DNA from: Nocardia thailandica NBRC 100428
GTDB taxonomy: Bacteria; Actinomycetota; Actinomycetes; Mycobacteriales; Mycobacteriaceae
Length of the DNA: 62,105 nt
NCBI RefSeq assembly: GCF_000308795.1
Contig: NZ_BAGK01000117.1
Span: forward strand, 1-62,105
Reading direction: 5' to 3'
The position numbers were made by a program, and so were the translations under genes. Under the pieces are notes generated by a model. That model searched no databases, was not told where the DNA came from, and was given only the letters and a program-made list of their open reading frames with translations. The stretch's first letter is position 1. Each line of letters begins with the position of its first letter. Of the stretch, positions 8,439 through 17,342 are shown in pieces.

Positions 8439-9278
8439 TCAGGACAGGGTCGTCAGGTAGTCGCGGAAGTCGGTGGCCGGGCGGCCGGTGAGGGCGGGTA
8501 CGTCGTCGGTGACGTGCGCGAGATCGCCCTGGGCGATGGCGGTGTAGGAGGTCACCCAGCCGTCGACCTCCCAGCGCGGGGCGCCGTAGGCGGCGCGCGA
8601 GGCGTAGGCGTCCTGCACCGATTCGGCGACGTAGCTGAACGGCCTGCCCAGCACCTCGGTCATGGTCGCGGCGGCCTCGGTGAGGGTGAACGCGCGCGGG
8701 CCGGTGAGTTCGAAGGTGCGCCCGTCGTGGTCGCGGGTCGCCAGGACCGCGGCCGCCGCGGCGGCGACGTCGGCGCGGGTCACCGCGGCGACCTGGCCGG
8801 TGCCCGCGGGCCCGCGGATCACGCCGTGCTCGCCGGCGAACAGGGGCAGCAGGTCCTGGTACTGGTTGTCGCGCAGGAACGTGAAGGCCAGCCCGGAGCC
8901 ACGGATCGCCTGCTCGGTGTACCAGTGATCCCGGCCGAAGGTGAAGGTGCAGTCGGGCGCGGCGCCGACGAAGGACAGGTACACGATCCGCTCCACCCCG
9001 GCGTCCTTCGCGGCCGCGGTGACCGCTTCCTGCTCGCTGGCGCGATGGGCGCTCTCGGTGGCCGAGACGAAGAAGAACGTGTCGACCCCGTCCAGTGCCT
9101 TGCGCACCGACTCGGCGTCGGTGAAGTCGGCGGCGGCCGTCTCCGCGCCCGGCACCGGACGGATCCGCGCGGGATCCCGCCCGAGCAGACGTAATCGCTG
9201 CGGACCACCGCCGAGCAGCCGCGCCACCCGCCCGCCGATGTGCCCACTCGCCCCTGAGATCGCAATCGTTTCCGGCAT
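8439..9278 (-). CDS. NmrA-like atypical SDR, NAD(P)-binding
   Basis: A 279-residue atypical short-chain dehydrogenase of the NmrA/SDR_a5 type. It begins with the Rossmann motif GASGHIGGRVARLL, has TFLRDNQYQDLL in the middle and lacks the YxxxK catalytic pair. Members act as quinone or flavin reductases (QorB-like) or as redox sensors. It is a single gene 68 bp downstream of choD on the same strand, so read-through from choD is possible. The substrate is unknown. Confidence 0.78.
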   Translation of the reverse strand: MPETIAISGASGHIGGRVARLLGGGPQRLRLLGRDPARIRPVPGAETAAADFTDAESVRKALDGVDTFFFVSATESAHRASEQEAVTAAAKDAGVERIVYLSFVGAAPDCTFTFGRDHWYTEQAIRGSGLAFTFLRDNQYQDLLPLFAGEHGVIRGPAGTGQVAAVTRADVAAAAAAVLATRDHDGRTFELTGPRAFTLTEAAATMTEVLGRPFSYVAESVQDAYASRAAYGAPRWEVDGWVTSYTAIAQGDLAHVTDDVPALTGRPATDFRDYLTTLS

Positions 9279-9346
9279 GCCTTCAGGCTAGGGGGCGACC
9301 CGGCGGCAGGCGTGGAACCACCCGCGGTGAAAATGCGCGCGGGCGC

Positions 9347-11068
9347 TCAGCTCGCCGAGCTGTCGCGGATCTCCACGATGGGCAGCACCAGCGCGGTGGG
9401 TGCCCCGGCCGGGACGACCGGCGCGATCGGGGCGACGGGCGCGATGCGGCGGTAGCCCTCCGACTGCTCGGGGCGCGTGTCGGCCTCGCCCTTGTTGGGC
9501 CAGTAGGCGGCGGCGCGCTCGGCCTGGGCCGAGATGGTCAGCGACGGGTTGACGCCCAGGTTGGCCGAGACGGCCGCGCCGTCGACCACGCTCAGGGTGG
9601 GGTAGCCGAAGACCCGGTGGTAGCCGTCGATCACGCCGCGCGAGCGGTCGGCGCCGATCGCCGCCCCGCCGAGGAAGTGCGCGGTCAGCGGGACGTTGAA
9701 CACCTCGCCCCAGGTGCCGCCCGCGACGCCGCCGATCTTCTCCGCGACGCGGCGGGTGACGTCGTTGCCCGCCGGGATCCAGGTCGGATTCGGCTCGCCG
9801 TGGCCCTGTTTCGAGGTCAGCTTGCGCCTGCCGAACACGGTGCGCTTGGTGTAGGTGGTGATCGAGTTGTCCAGGTGCTGCATGACCAGCGAGATGATGG
9901 TCCGCTCGCTCCAGTTCTTCACGCTCAGGAAGCGCAGCAACAGCAGCGGATGCATCAGCGCGATGCCGAGGAACCGCAGCCAGCGCGGGACGCGGCCGCC
10001 GCCGTCGACCATCAGCGTCTGCATCAGGCCCATCGAGTTGGAGCCCTTGCCGTAGCGGACCGGCTCGATGTGGGTGTCGGGGGTCGGGTGGATCGAGGAG
10101 GTGATCGCCACGCCCTTGGTGAAGTCCTGGCCGGGCGCCAGCGTCTTGGTGGCCGCGCCGACGATGGACTCGGAGTTGGTGCGGGTCAGCACGCCGAGCT
10201 GGTCGGACAGGTCCGGCAGGATGTCGCGATCGCGCATGGCGTGCAACAGCTTCTGGGTCCCCAGCGTGCCCGCCGCCAGCACGACGTTGCGGGCGCTGTA
10301 GGTGGCCGGGTTCTTGCGCAGCCACGCGCCGGTGCGTTCGGTGTCGACGTCCCAGCTGCCGTCGGGCAGCGGCCGCAGCGCGGTCACGGTGGTCAGCGGA
10401 ACGACCTGGGCCCCGGCCTGCTCCGCGAGGTACAGGTAGTTCTTCACCAGGGTGTTCTTGGCGTTGTACTTGCAGCCGACCATGCAGTCGCCGCATTCGA
10501 TGCAGCCCGTGCGGGCCGGGCCGACGCCGCCGAAGTAGGGGTCGTCCACCGTCTTGCCCGGCTCGCCGAAGAACACGCCGACCGGGGTCTGCACGAAGGT
10601 GTCGCCGACGCCCATGTCCTCGGCGACGGCTTTGAAGATCTCGTCGGCGGGGGTCATGTGCGGGTTGGTCACCACGCCGAGCATCTTCTTGGCGCGCTCG
10701 TAGTAGGGGGTCAGCTCGTCGCGCCAGTCGGTGATGTCGCGCCACTGGGCGTCGTTGAAGAACGGCTCCGGCGGCACGTAGAGGGTGTTGGCGTAGTTCA
10801 GCGAACCGCCGCCGACGCCCGCGCCGCCGAGGATGAGCACGTCGCGCAGCGGATGGATGCGCTGGATGCCGAAACAGCCGAGCTTGGGCGCCCACAGGAA
10901 CTTGCGCAGATCCCAGCTGGTCTTGGGGAGCTCGTCGTCGGCGAAGCGGCGGCCCGCCTCGAGGATGCCGACCTTGTATCCCTTCTCCACCAGGCGCAAC
11001 GCCGTGACGCTGCCCCCGAATCCGGAACCGACGATCAGGACGTCGAAGTCGGTGGCGCGCTCGGCCAT
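9347..11068 (-). CDS. choD: GMC oxidoreductase, ChoD-type putative cholesterol oxidase
   Basis: A 573-residue flavoprotein. The FAD motif GSGFGG is at residues 14-19, and long stretches match mycobacterial ChoD from memory: TSWDLRKFLWAP, GGGSLNYANTLYVPP, GVAITSSIHPT and TAHFLGGAAIG. A cysteine cluster CIECGDCMVGC lies near residue 190, as in that family. The expected reaction is FAD-dependent oxidation of a 3-beta-hydroxysteroid, but the real substrate of mycobacterial ChoD is disputed. The ATG is 10 bases from a GAG-rich site. The promoter lies in the gap shared with a MerR gene, which probably controls it. Confidence 0.88.
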   Translation of the reverse strand: MAERATDFDVLIVGSGFGGSVTALRLVEKGYKVGILEAGRRFADDELPKTSWDLRKFLWAPKLGCFGIQRIHPLRDVLILGGAGVGGGSLNYANTLYVPPEPFFNDAQWRDITDWRDELTPYYERAKKMLGVVTNPHMTPADEIFKAVAEDMGVGDTFVQTPVGVFFGEPGKTVDDPYFGGVGPARTGCIECGDCMVGCKYNAKNTLVKNYLYLAEQAGAQVVPLTTVTALRPLPDGSWDVDTERTGAWLRKNPATYSARNVVLAAGTLGTQKLLHAMRDRDILPDLSDQLGVLTRTNSESIVGAATKTLAPGQDFTKGVAITSSIHPTPDTHIEPVRYGKGSNSMGLMQTLMVDGGGRVPRWLRFLGIALMHPLLLLRFLSVKNWSERTIISLVMQHLDNSITTYTKRTVFGRRKLTSKQGHGEPNPTWIPAGNDVTRRVAEKIGGVAGGTWGEVFNVPLTAHFLGGAAIGADRSRGVIDGYHRVFGYPTLSVVDGAAVSANLGVNPSLTISAQAERAAAYWPNKGEADTRPEQSEGYRRIAPVAPIAPVVPAGAPTALVLPIVEIRDSSAS

Positions 11069-11107
11069 GCGTGAGCTCCTCGGATGGTGTCGGCAGTGAC
11101 GCGGGTA

Positions 11108-11136
11108 ACGCTAATAGCGACAGCGGGAACTGTCAA
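11108..11136 (-). promoter_or_regulatory. SigA-type promoter of choD with overlapping inverted repeat
   Basis: On the minus strand, TTGACA (11131-11136) is separated by 17 bases from TAGCGT (11108-11113). The -10 side carries a small inverted repeat CGCT-ATT-AGCG (11109-11119). MerR regulators often bind in the spacer of their target promoter, so this is a reasonable site for the divergent MerR protein. Confidence 0.6.
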
Positions 11137-11169
11137 AGTTCTCCGCCCGGTTCGCCCTATGCTGGTCGC

Positions 11170-11859
11170 GTGCCCCGATACACCCGTGCTCAGCTGGCCG
11201 AACTCAGTGGCGTCGCGGCCCGGACGATCCGCTACTACCACTCCTTCGGCGTGCTGCCACGTCCCCTCCGCGCGGGCAAGGAGGTCGTCTACGGCGACGA
11301 GCACCTGGACCGCCTCCAGGACATCGGTCGCATGCAGGCGCGCGGGCTGCGGCTCGAGGCCATCCGCGAGGTCTTCGACTCCGGCACCGGCGTCAGCACC
11401 GACTGGCGCGCCCTGTTCGACCCGCGCGCCGCGCCGGGGGAGGAGCGCGACTCCCTGCTCGACGACGACCGGATCGCCGCCCTGCTCGGCGAGCGCGCCG
11501 AGGTCCTCGACGACCTGGTCGCCGCCGGCTACCTCGAACGCCGCCCCGACGGCTGGTACGTCCCCGACCTGCCCATGCTCAAGGGCGCGCTGGTGCTCTA
11601 CGACGTGGGCACCGACGTCGCCCTGAGCAGCAGGCTGCGCGCCCTCATCCGCGAACGCATGTCCGGCCTCGCCGTCGACCTGGTGCAGACGTTCCGGGAG
11701 GGCGCCGATCGCTCCTACGGCGGCGGCGACGTCGACGAGGACCTCAACCGGTTCCTCGAGCCCCTGCGCGCGGTGTGCTGGGAGGTCGGCGGGGCGACCC
11801 TGGCCGACGAGATCACCCGGGCGGCGCACGCGGCGCGCGCCGCCGACGGTGCGCGATGA
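11170..11859 (+). CDS. MerR-family transcriptional regulator
   Basis: A 229-residue protein. It has an N-terminal MerR helix-turn-helix (YTRAQLAELSGVAARTIRYYHSFGVL) and the adjacent helical segment, then a non-metal effector region of about 150 residues without a cysteine array. The GTG at 11170 is six bases after a TATGCT box, so the transcript is probably leaderless; starting further upstream would add a non-conserved tail. It is divergent from choD with 101 bp between starts and probably controls it. A TetR gene follows after 7 bp on the same strand. Confidence 0.82.
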   Translation: MPRYTRAQLAELSGVAARTIRYYHSFGVLPRPLRAGKEVVYGDEHLDRLQDIGRMQARGLRLEAIREVFDSGTGVSTDWRALFDPRAAPGEERDSLLDDDRIAALLGERAEVLDDLVAAGYLERRPDGWYVPDLPMLKGALVLYDVGTDVALSSRLRALIRERMSGLAVDLVQTFREGADRSYGGGDVDEDLNRFLEPLRAVCWEVGGATLADEITRAAHAARAADGAR

Positions 11860-11866
11860 TGCTGCG

Positions 11867-12559
11867 ATGACCACTCCACGCGCCCGGGCCCGCGCCCAGA
11901 CCATGGCCGACATCGTGCGGATCGGCCGCGAGCACCTGGCCACCCACGGTGCCGCCGCGCTGTCGCTGCGGGCGGTCGCGCGCGACCTCGGCGTGGTCTC
12001 CTCGGCGGTCTACCGCTACGTCAGCAGCCGGGACGAACTGCTGACCCTGCTCGTCATCGACGGCTACAACGCCCTGGGCGACGCCGTCGACGCGGCCGTG
12101 GCCGCGGCCCCCGACTCGCCCGCGGAGCGGTTCCGGGCCGCCGCCGTCGCCGTGCGCACCTGGGCCCTCGCCGAACCCGCCTGGTACGGGCTTCTCTTCG
12201 GCACCCCGGTGCCCGGCTACGAGGCTCCCGCCGCGCAAACCGTCGACCCGGGTGTGCGGGTGATCGCCACCCTGCTGCGCCTGATCGCCGAGGCGTACCG
12301 GGCGGGCGACCTGCGCGCGCCGGACGCGCCCGCGCCGGTCCCCGCCGCGCTCGCGGCGGACTTCGCCACCATCCGCGCGGAGTTCGGCCTCGACCTGCCC
12401 GACTGGCTGCTCGGCGCCGCCCTCACCGTGTGGAGTTCGCTGTTCGGCGCGGTCACCTTCGACGTGTTCGACATGTACGGCCGCGACACCTTCACCGACC
12501 GTGCCGAGGTGTTCGAGCTGCACGTGTCGAACCTGATGGCGAGCCTGGGTTTCCGCTGA
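11867..12559 (+). CDS. TetR-family regulator with WHG-type C-terminal domain
   Basis: A 230-residue regulator. The N-terminal helix-turn-helix includes GAAALSLRAVARDLGV and SAVYRYVSSRDELL. The C-terminal ligand domain has the WYGLLFGTPVPGY motif seen in the WHG-domain subgroup. The ATG at 11867 follows the MerR stop by 7 bp; an alternative GTG at 11849 would overlap the MerR gene. Co-transcription with the MerR gene is likely, giving two regulators next to choD. Its target and ligand are unknown. Confidence 0.82.
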   Translation: MTTPRARARAQTMADIVRIGREHLATHGAAALSLRAVARDLGVVSSAVYRYVSSRDELLTLLVIDGYNALGDAVDAAVAAAPDSPAERFRAAAVAVRTWALAEPAWYGLLFGTPVPGYEAPAAQTVDPGVRVIATLLRLIAEAYRAGDLRAPDAPAPVPAALAADFATIRAEFGLDLPDWLLGAALTVWSSLFGAVTFDVFDMYGRDTFTDRAEVFELHVSNLMASLGFR

Positions 12560-12729
12560 CACGCGATGGTCGCCGGGGGTTCGCCGAGGCGGCGCCGACA
12601 CTGCGGACCGATCGGTACGGTAAGCACGAAGATGCCATTTGTCCCGGTGCGCGGTAGACCGGCAGGTGGTGATCGTGTCCGCCGGGGTGGCGGGCACGGC
12701 CGATGTGCCGGTTCGAACAGGAGTGCCCG

Positions 12730-13323
12730 ATGGATTTTCGCCAGGATGTGCTGCGTCGTGTTCGCGATGGGCTGCGTGATCTACCCGATGATCACCGCCA
12801 CGTGACCGTGCGCACCGGTGCCGCCGCGCGCGGTCCCGTCCTGGATCCGGCGCAGCGCGCCGAGCTCGCCGACCGGTTCGCCGAGCAGTTGCGGGGTCAC
12901 GACACCCCGGTCTGGCAGAGCTCCGCCGACGACCTGCCCGAAGCCGTATGCGCCGCCCTGGACGCCCTCGGGGTCCGCACCGCCTGCACGGCCGACCCGT
13001 CGCCGCCGTGGCTGGACCTGTGGTCCGCGGGCGAGGATCGGGCCGTGGTCTTCGAGGGCCGCGACGACAGCGACGACGCCGAGGTGGTCGTCGGCGAGGC
13101 CGTGGCGGCCGTGGCCTCCTCCGGGGCCCTGGCCGTCGAGACGGGCGCGGGCAGGCACCGGCTCGGCATCGCGCCGCGCCTGTGCGTGGTTCGCGCCGAG
13201 CGGTTGCATCCGTCGCTGCCCGAGGCGCTCGAGGCCGTGGATCCGCGCCGCCCGCTGGTCTGGCTCGGCGGTCCCGACGAGTCGACGGCGGCGGGCCTCT
13301 CGGCGGTGGTCCTCGTGTCCTGA
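12730..13323 (+). CDS. LUD-domain (LutC/YkgG-like) protein
   Basis: A 197-residue protein resembling the LUD domain. It starts with FRQDVLRRVRDGL, has a central PPWLDLWSAGED region, then VGEAVAAVASSGALAVETG and the closing ValAsp-rich strand region PLVWLGGPDESTAAG. In LutC this fold works with the iron-sulfur proteins LutA and LutB in lactate oxidation. Neither partner is beside it here, so it may be a solitary remnant or work with distant genes. The ATG at 12730 is chosen because AGGAG lies 7 bases upstream. Confidence 0.65.
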   Translation: MDFRQDVLRRVRDGLRDLPDDHRHVTVRTGAAARGPVLDPAQRAELADRFAEQLRGHDTPVWQSSADDLPEAVCAALDALGVRTACTADPSPPWLDLWSAGEDRAVVFEGRDDSDDAEVVVGEAVAAVASSGALAVETGAGRHRLGIAPRLCVVRAERLHPSLPEALEAVDPRRPLVWLGGPDESTAAGLSAVVLVS

Positions 13324-13441
13324 GCCCGGTCGCGACACGCTCGGGAGTGTTGTGTGGGACGCAGGGTCTCAGTTACTCTCGGTACCAAGGGTGTGACGCC
13401 GACAACAGGCGCACACCGCGGCACGAACCGAGGAGGCATCG

Positions 13442-14440
13442 ATGACGCTGTCCGAATCGAGCCGTGGCGCACTCATCACCGAGGAGTACCGGGAGGCGCT
13501 GGCCACCCTGTCCCAGGGGTCGGTCGACCGCAATTTCGACCCCTACCTCGACATCGACTGGGATGCGCCCGAGCTCGCTCTTGATCCGAACGACGTGCGC
13601 TGGGTGCTCTCGCCCGAGCTCGATCCGCTCGGCGCCACCCAGTGGTACAGGGATCAGCCGCTGCAGCGCCAGATCGACATCGGGCGCTGGCGCGTGGCGA
13701 ACGTGGTGAAGGTCGGCGCGGCCTTCGAGAGCGTGCTCATCCGCGGGATGATGCAGTACATCATGAAGCTGCCCAACGGGTCGCCGGAGTTCCGCTACTG
13801 CCTGCACGAGATGACCGAGGAGTGCAACCACATCCAGATGTTCCAGGAGCTGATCAACCGGATCGGCGAGGACGTCCCCGGGATGCGGCCGCTGTTCAAG
13901 ATGCTCTCGCCGTTCATCGGCGTCGCCGGCGGCTACGCGCACACCATCCTGTTCATCGGCATCCTCGGTGGCGAGGAACCGATCGACCACTACCAGAAGG
14001 CGATCCTGCGCGAGGGCGGCCGGATGCCACCGATGGTGTTGCGCACCATGGAGATCCACGTCGCCGAGGAGGCTCGGCACATCTCGTTCGCCGGGGAGTT
14101 CCTCGCCGCGCACATCGCCCGGATGGGCCCGGTGAACCGGCAGCTGTGCGCGGTCGCGTTCCCGATCGCGATGCGCTGGCTGGCCGGGGAGATCATGGCG
14201 CCGCACCCGGAGTTCGCGCGCAAGTTCGACATCCCGCGCGAGGTGATGCGCGAGGCGTTCTGGGAGTCGGAGAACTCGCGCGCCACGCTGTCGGGCTACT
14301 TCGGCGACATGCGCAAGCTCGCCGGTGACCTCGGCCTGATGAATCCCGTGACCCGCCGGCTGTGGCGCGCCATGGGCATCGACGGACCGCCCTCGCGCTA
14401 CCGCAGCGAGCCCGAGCGGGGCGTGCGCCGCGTCGCCTGA
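13442..14440 (+). CDS. AurF-type diiron oxygenase
   Basis: A 332-residue protein with the complete ligand set of the p-aminobenzoate N-oxygenase (AurF) family: E96, E127 and H130 (EECNH), E179, H206, E210 and H213 (HVAEEARH). The spacings E127/H130, E179/H206 and H206/E210/H213 are those of AurF, so an intact di-iron site is expected. Family members oxidise arylamines to nitro compounds or act as fatty-acyl or aromatic oxygenases; the substrate cannot be told here. GAGGAGG lies 7 bases before the ATG. A TetR gene converges on it with one base between stops and may regulate it. Confidence 0.85.
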   Translation: MTLSESSRGALITEEYREALATLSQGSVDRNFDPYLDIDWDAPELALDPNDVRWVLSPELDPLGATQWYRDQPLQRQIDIGRWRVANVVKVGAAFESVLIRGMMQYIMKLPNGSPEFRYCLHEMTEECNHIQMFQELINRIGEDVPGMRPLFKMLSPFIGVAGGYAHTILFIGILGGEEPIDHYQKAILREGGRMPPMVLRTMEIHVAEEARHISFAGEFLAAHIARMGPVNRQLCAVAFPIAMRWLAGEIMAPHPEFARKFDIPREVMREAFWESENSRATLSGYFGDMRKLAGDLGLMNPVTRRLWRAMGIDGPPSRYRSEPERGVRRVA

Positions 14441-14441
14441 G

Positions 14442-15161
14442 TCAGCCGCGGCTGAGCTGGGTGATGACCTGCACGAGCGGCAGCGCGGGATCGAGCACGA
14501 GCCCGCGTTGCCGCGCCACCCCGTCCAGCACGTGCCAGGCGTAGCTCGCGACCTCGGCCACGAGCTGATCGCGGGTCAGCGCGGGCGCGGGATCGTTGGC
14601 CCAGCGGGTGACCGTGGCCTCGGTCATGGACACGATGGCGAAGGTCATGGTGTCGGCGGCGGGTTCGTCGACGACGCCGACCAGGCCGCCGAGCCCGACG
14701 ACCAGCTGCCGGGTGGACGCGGAGATCGAGGCGATGAGCGAGCTCATGCCGTCGGTGTCGGGGTCCGATTCCGAGGGGCCGCCGCGCAGGAACTCGTGCA
14801 GGCGCGGATGCTCCTCGATCCACTCGACCACCGAGCTGACCGTGCGGGCGAGGATCTCGTGGATCGACCCCTCCGCGATGTCGAGGGCGTCCTCGATGTC
14901 GGCGACGAAGAGGTCGGCCACCGTGGTGCGGATGCGCCGGTCGAGTTCGTCGCGGCCCGCGAACTGGCGGTAGACCACGGACTTGGCCAGCCCCGCGTGC
15001 TCGGCGATCTGGACGATCGGCACCTCCACCCCGGGCGGCGATTGCTCGAGCAGGGTGATCGCCGACTGCACGATCTGCTCGCGGCGGCTGTCGTTGTGGG
15101 GCTGCCAGCGGGCAGCCCTGCCGCTCACGGCGCTCCCGGATTGTGACGCTGCGCTCGACAC
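14442..15161 (-). CDS. TetR-family regulator
   Basis: A 239-residue protein with an N-terminal helix-turn-helix (IVQSAITLLEQ, IVQIAEHAGLAKSVVYRQFAGRDEL) after a 25-residue polar leader, and a helical ligand domain. It starts at a GTG at 15161. The stop is one base from the stop of the AurF-like gene. It lies 38 bp upstream of the glycosidase gene on the same strand. In many actinomycetes this regulator type stands next to AurF-like oxygenases, so control of that gene is a fair guess. Confidence 0.8.
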   Translation of the reverse strand: MSSAASQSGSAVSGRAARWQPHNDSRREQIVQSAITLLEQSPPGVEVPIVQIAEHAGLAKSVVYRQFAGRDELDRRIRTTVADLFVADIEDALDIAEGSIHEILARTVSSVVEWIEEHPRLHEFLRGGPSESDPDTDGMSSLIASISASTRQLVVGLGGLVGVVDEPAADTMTFAIVSMTEATVTRWANDPAPALTRDQLVAEVASYAWHVLDGVARQRGLVLDPALPLVQVITQLSRG

Positions 15162-15199
15162 CCGCCCGAGTGTAGATCACCGCACGCCGCGTCCGGCCA

Positions 15200-16516
15200 C
15201 TACCGCGGTAGCCGGACCGGATCGGTACAGCCCGCGGGCGCGTCGACGAGCGAGCAGGCGACCGGCGGGCGGGTCGGCAGGTAGTCGGCGGCCACCCCGC
15301 CGCGGGCGGTGATGTCGGTGTACGCGGCGACCGCCTCGGTGGGGCGCCGGGTCAGCGTGGGGTCGGTCCGGACGTCGACCGTGTAGAGGCCGAACCGGGG
15401 TGTGTAGGAGCCCCATTCGTAGTTGTCGGTCAGGCTCCAGTAGTTGTAGCCGAGGAGGGGAAGGCCGTCGGCGACCGCGCGCTGCAGCCAGTACACGGTG
15501 TCGCGCAGGGCGTCCGCGCGACCGTATCCGTCGGCGCGGGACAGCCCGTTCTCGGTGGGCATGCCGTTCTCGACGACGTAGAGGGGCAGGCCGGGGAAAC
15601 GGCGCGCGTAGTGGTCGAGGGCGTAGTAGATGCCCTCGGGCTGCAACGGGATGTTCCAGAGCCGATCGAAGTCGGGGACGAAGAGAGCGTCGGGGGACAG
15701 GCCGTAGTAGTAGTCGATGCCGACGTAGTCCAGGCGGCCGGTGATGCCGTCGAGGATGGATCCGTTGACCGCGTCGTCGGCGGCCGGGATGTAGGCCATG
15801 TTGCTGGTGACCATCGCGCCCGGCTGCGCCGCGTGGATGTGGTCGTAGATCGCGTTGTGCGCCGCGACGATCCGGTCTCGGACCGTCGGCAGGTCTGCGG
15901 GGGTGAGCGCGCCGTGCCGGATCTCGTTGACCAGGTAGAAGGCGGGTTCGTTGAACGTGACCCACAGCGGGTCCGCCGCGGCGTACCGGTCCACGACGCG
16001 ACGCGCGCTCGCCAGCCAGTTGTCCACCATGCCCGGGTCGCGCCAGCCGCCGCGATCGGCGGCCCAGCCGGGATACACCCAGTGGTCCAGGGTGATCATC
16101 GGCCGCATGCCCGCGTCGGTGATCGCCCGGATCACCTCGTCGTAGAAGCCGAGGCCCGCCTCGTCCCACTCGCCGGGCCGCGGCTGCACGCGCGCCCACT
16201 CGATGCCGAGCCGGTACACCCGCACGCCGAGACCGGCGGCGAGGGCGATGTCGGACCGGTAGCGGGTGAAGAAGTCGATCGAGTCGCCGTAGCGGTCGAG
16301 TTTCGGGTCGGCCGCGACGTAGCGCGTCCAATTGCTCTCGGGCGCATGGCCTTCGGACTGGAATCCGGAGGCGGCCACGCCCCACAGGAAGTCGTGGGGC
16401 AGGGGAGCGAGGACGGCCGGCGCGGGCGGGCGCGCCGCCACGGGCGCGGCACTGCCCGCGAGGAGGACCGCGGCGAGCGCGAGGACTGGAAGGAAGGAGC
16501 GGCGGGGGGAGCGCAC
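15200..16516 (-). CDS. Secreted glycoside hydrolase family 1 (beta-glucosidase type)
   Basis: A 438-residue protein with a Sec signal peptide (RRSFLPVLALAAVLLAGSAAPVAA) and a complete GH1 barrel. The acid/base motif TFNEP (E190) and the nucleophile motif YVVENG (E316) are both present, as are HDFLWGVAASGFQSEG and WSLTDNYEWGSY. It should retain-hydrolyse beta-linked glucosides or galactosides outside the cell. A secreted GH1 is less common than cytoplasmic ones. The GTG at 16516 has AGGAGG six bases upstream, which fixes the start. A perfect TATAAT box is about 180 bases upstream, implying a long leader. Confidence 0.9.
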   Translation of the reverse strand: MRSPRRSFLPVLALAAVLLAGSAAPVAARPPAPAVLAPLPHDFLWGVAASGFQSEGHAPESNWTRYVAADPKLDRYGDSIDFFTRYRSDIALAAGLGVRVYRLGIEWARVQPRPGEWDEAGLGFYDEVIRAITDAGMRPMITLDHWVYPGWAADRGGWRDPGMVDNWLASARRVVDRYAAADPLWVTFNEPAFYLVNEIRHGALTPADLPTVRDRIVAAHNAIYDHIHAAQPGAMVTSNMAYIPAADDAVNGSILDGITGRLDYVGIDYYYGLSPDALFVPDFDRLWNIPLQPEGIYYALDHYARRFPGLPLYVVENGMPTENGLSRADGYGRADALRDTVYWLQRAVADGLPLLGYNYWSLTDNYEWGSYTPRFGLYTVDVRTDPTLTRRPTEAVAAYTDITARGGVAADYLPTRPPVACSLVDAPAGCTDPVRLPR

Positions 16517-16856
16517 AGGATCCTCCTGGGGGAGGGGAGAGGGTCGTTTCACAGTGTGCGGTACTTCGGGGGAGGGGAGCCGGATTACCCGCCGAGCGCG
16601 CCGGGGAGGAGAGCCGTGGCTTCGTCCTTCGGTGGCTTCGACCCTGCCCCGGTCTGAGCGGTTTTCCATCGAGATAGATAGATATGCGCATCTAATTATA
16701 CATCTCCTTTCCTGTCTCGAACGCCCCCTCCAGACACCTGAAATCCTCGCTATACGAACCCTCACCAGCACAGACAGGGGAGGGGTTGGCGTGAGGTGCC
16801 TCTCATCGGGCGTGCTGGGTGCCGCGAATCGTGGTGGCTCGAGAAAGGATTCGTGG
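16517..16856. other. 340-bp intergenic region with an A+T-rich patch
   Basis: This gap separates the divergent glycosidase and nitroreductase genes. It has an unusually A+T-rich patch at 16670-16705 with the tandem TAGATAGATA and the palindrome ATGCGCAT, then a GC-rich purine tract toward the glycosidase. No coding sequence is convincing here. The patch holds the likely glycosidase promoter. Confidence 0.6.
16695..16700 (-). promoter_or_regulatory. Consensus -10 box for the glycosidase gene
   Basis: The minus strand reads TATAAT, a perfect -10 hexamer and rare in such GC-rich DNA. No good -35 is seen 16-18 bases away, so an activator or an alternative sigma factor may be needed. The palindrome ATGCGCAT lies just downstream and could be an operator. 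Confidence 0.5.
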
Positions 16857-17336
16857 ATGGTGTCGAATCCTTTGCCTGCGATCGCCCGGGTGGTCGCGCA
16901 GCAGCGGTGGGTGATGCGGGGAGCCGGAGTGGTGCTGCCCGCCGAGAAGTTCCTGCGCCGGGTCACCGGCGGGCGCTACGGCGTCCTGGATCTGTCGGGG
17001 CTGCCCTCGATCCAGGTGACCGTGCGCGGCCGCAAGACGGGGCTGCCGCGCAGCACGTCGCTGCTCTACGTCCCCGACGGTGCCGACTTTCTGCTCATCG
17101 GATCGAACTGGGGCAAGCAGGCACATCCGGCCTGGTCGGCCAACCTCCGCGCCGCCACCGAGGCCACGGCCCGCGTGGGCAGCGCCGAGTTCCCGGTCTC
17201 GGTCACCGAAGTGACCGGCGTGGAGCGCAAGGCGGCCTGGGACCAGGCCGTGGAGTTCTGGCCCGGCTACGAGATGGAACACGAGCTGGCCGGTGGCCGG
17301 GAGTTCCGGATCTTCCGGCTGTCGCGGCTGGGCTGA
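16857..17336 (+). CDS. Deazaflavin (F420)-dependent nitroreductase-family protein
   Basis: A 159-residue protein of the DUF385/Ddn type. It contains VTVRGRKTGLPRSTSLLYVPDGADFLLIGSNWG and the AHPAWSANLRA motif, both typical of F420-binding split-barrel enzymes. These reduce nitroimidazoles or quinones, or act on unsaturated lipids. The ATG at 16857 is preceded by AAAGGA at 7 bases. It is monocistronic and converges on the integrase gene with a 6-bp gap. A second, more divergent family member is at 43276. Confidence 0.85.
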   Translation: MVSNPLPAIARVVAQQRWVMRGAGVVLPAEKFLRRVTGGRYGVLDLSGLPSIQVTVRGRKTGLPRSTSLLYVPDGADFLLIGSNWGKQAHPAWSANLRAATEATARVGSAEFPVSVTEVTGVERKAAWDQAVEFWPGYEMEHELAGGREFRIFRLSRLG

Positions 17337-17342
17337 GCCCGG

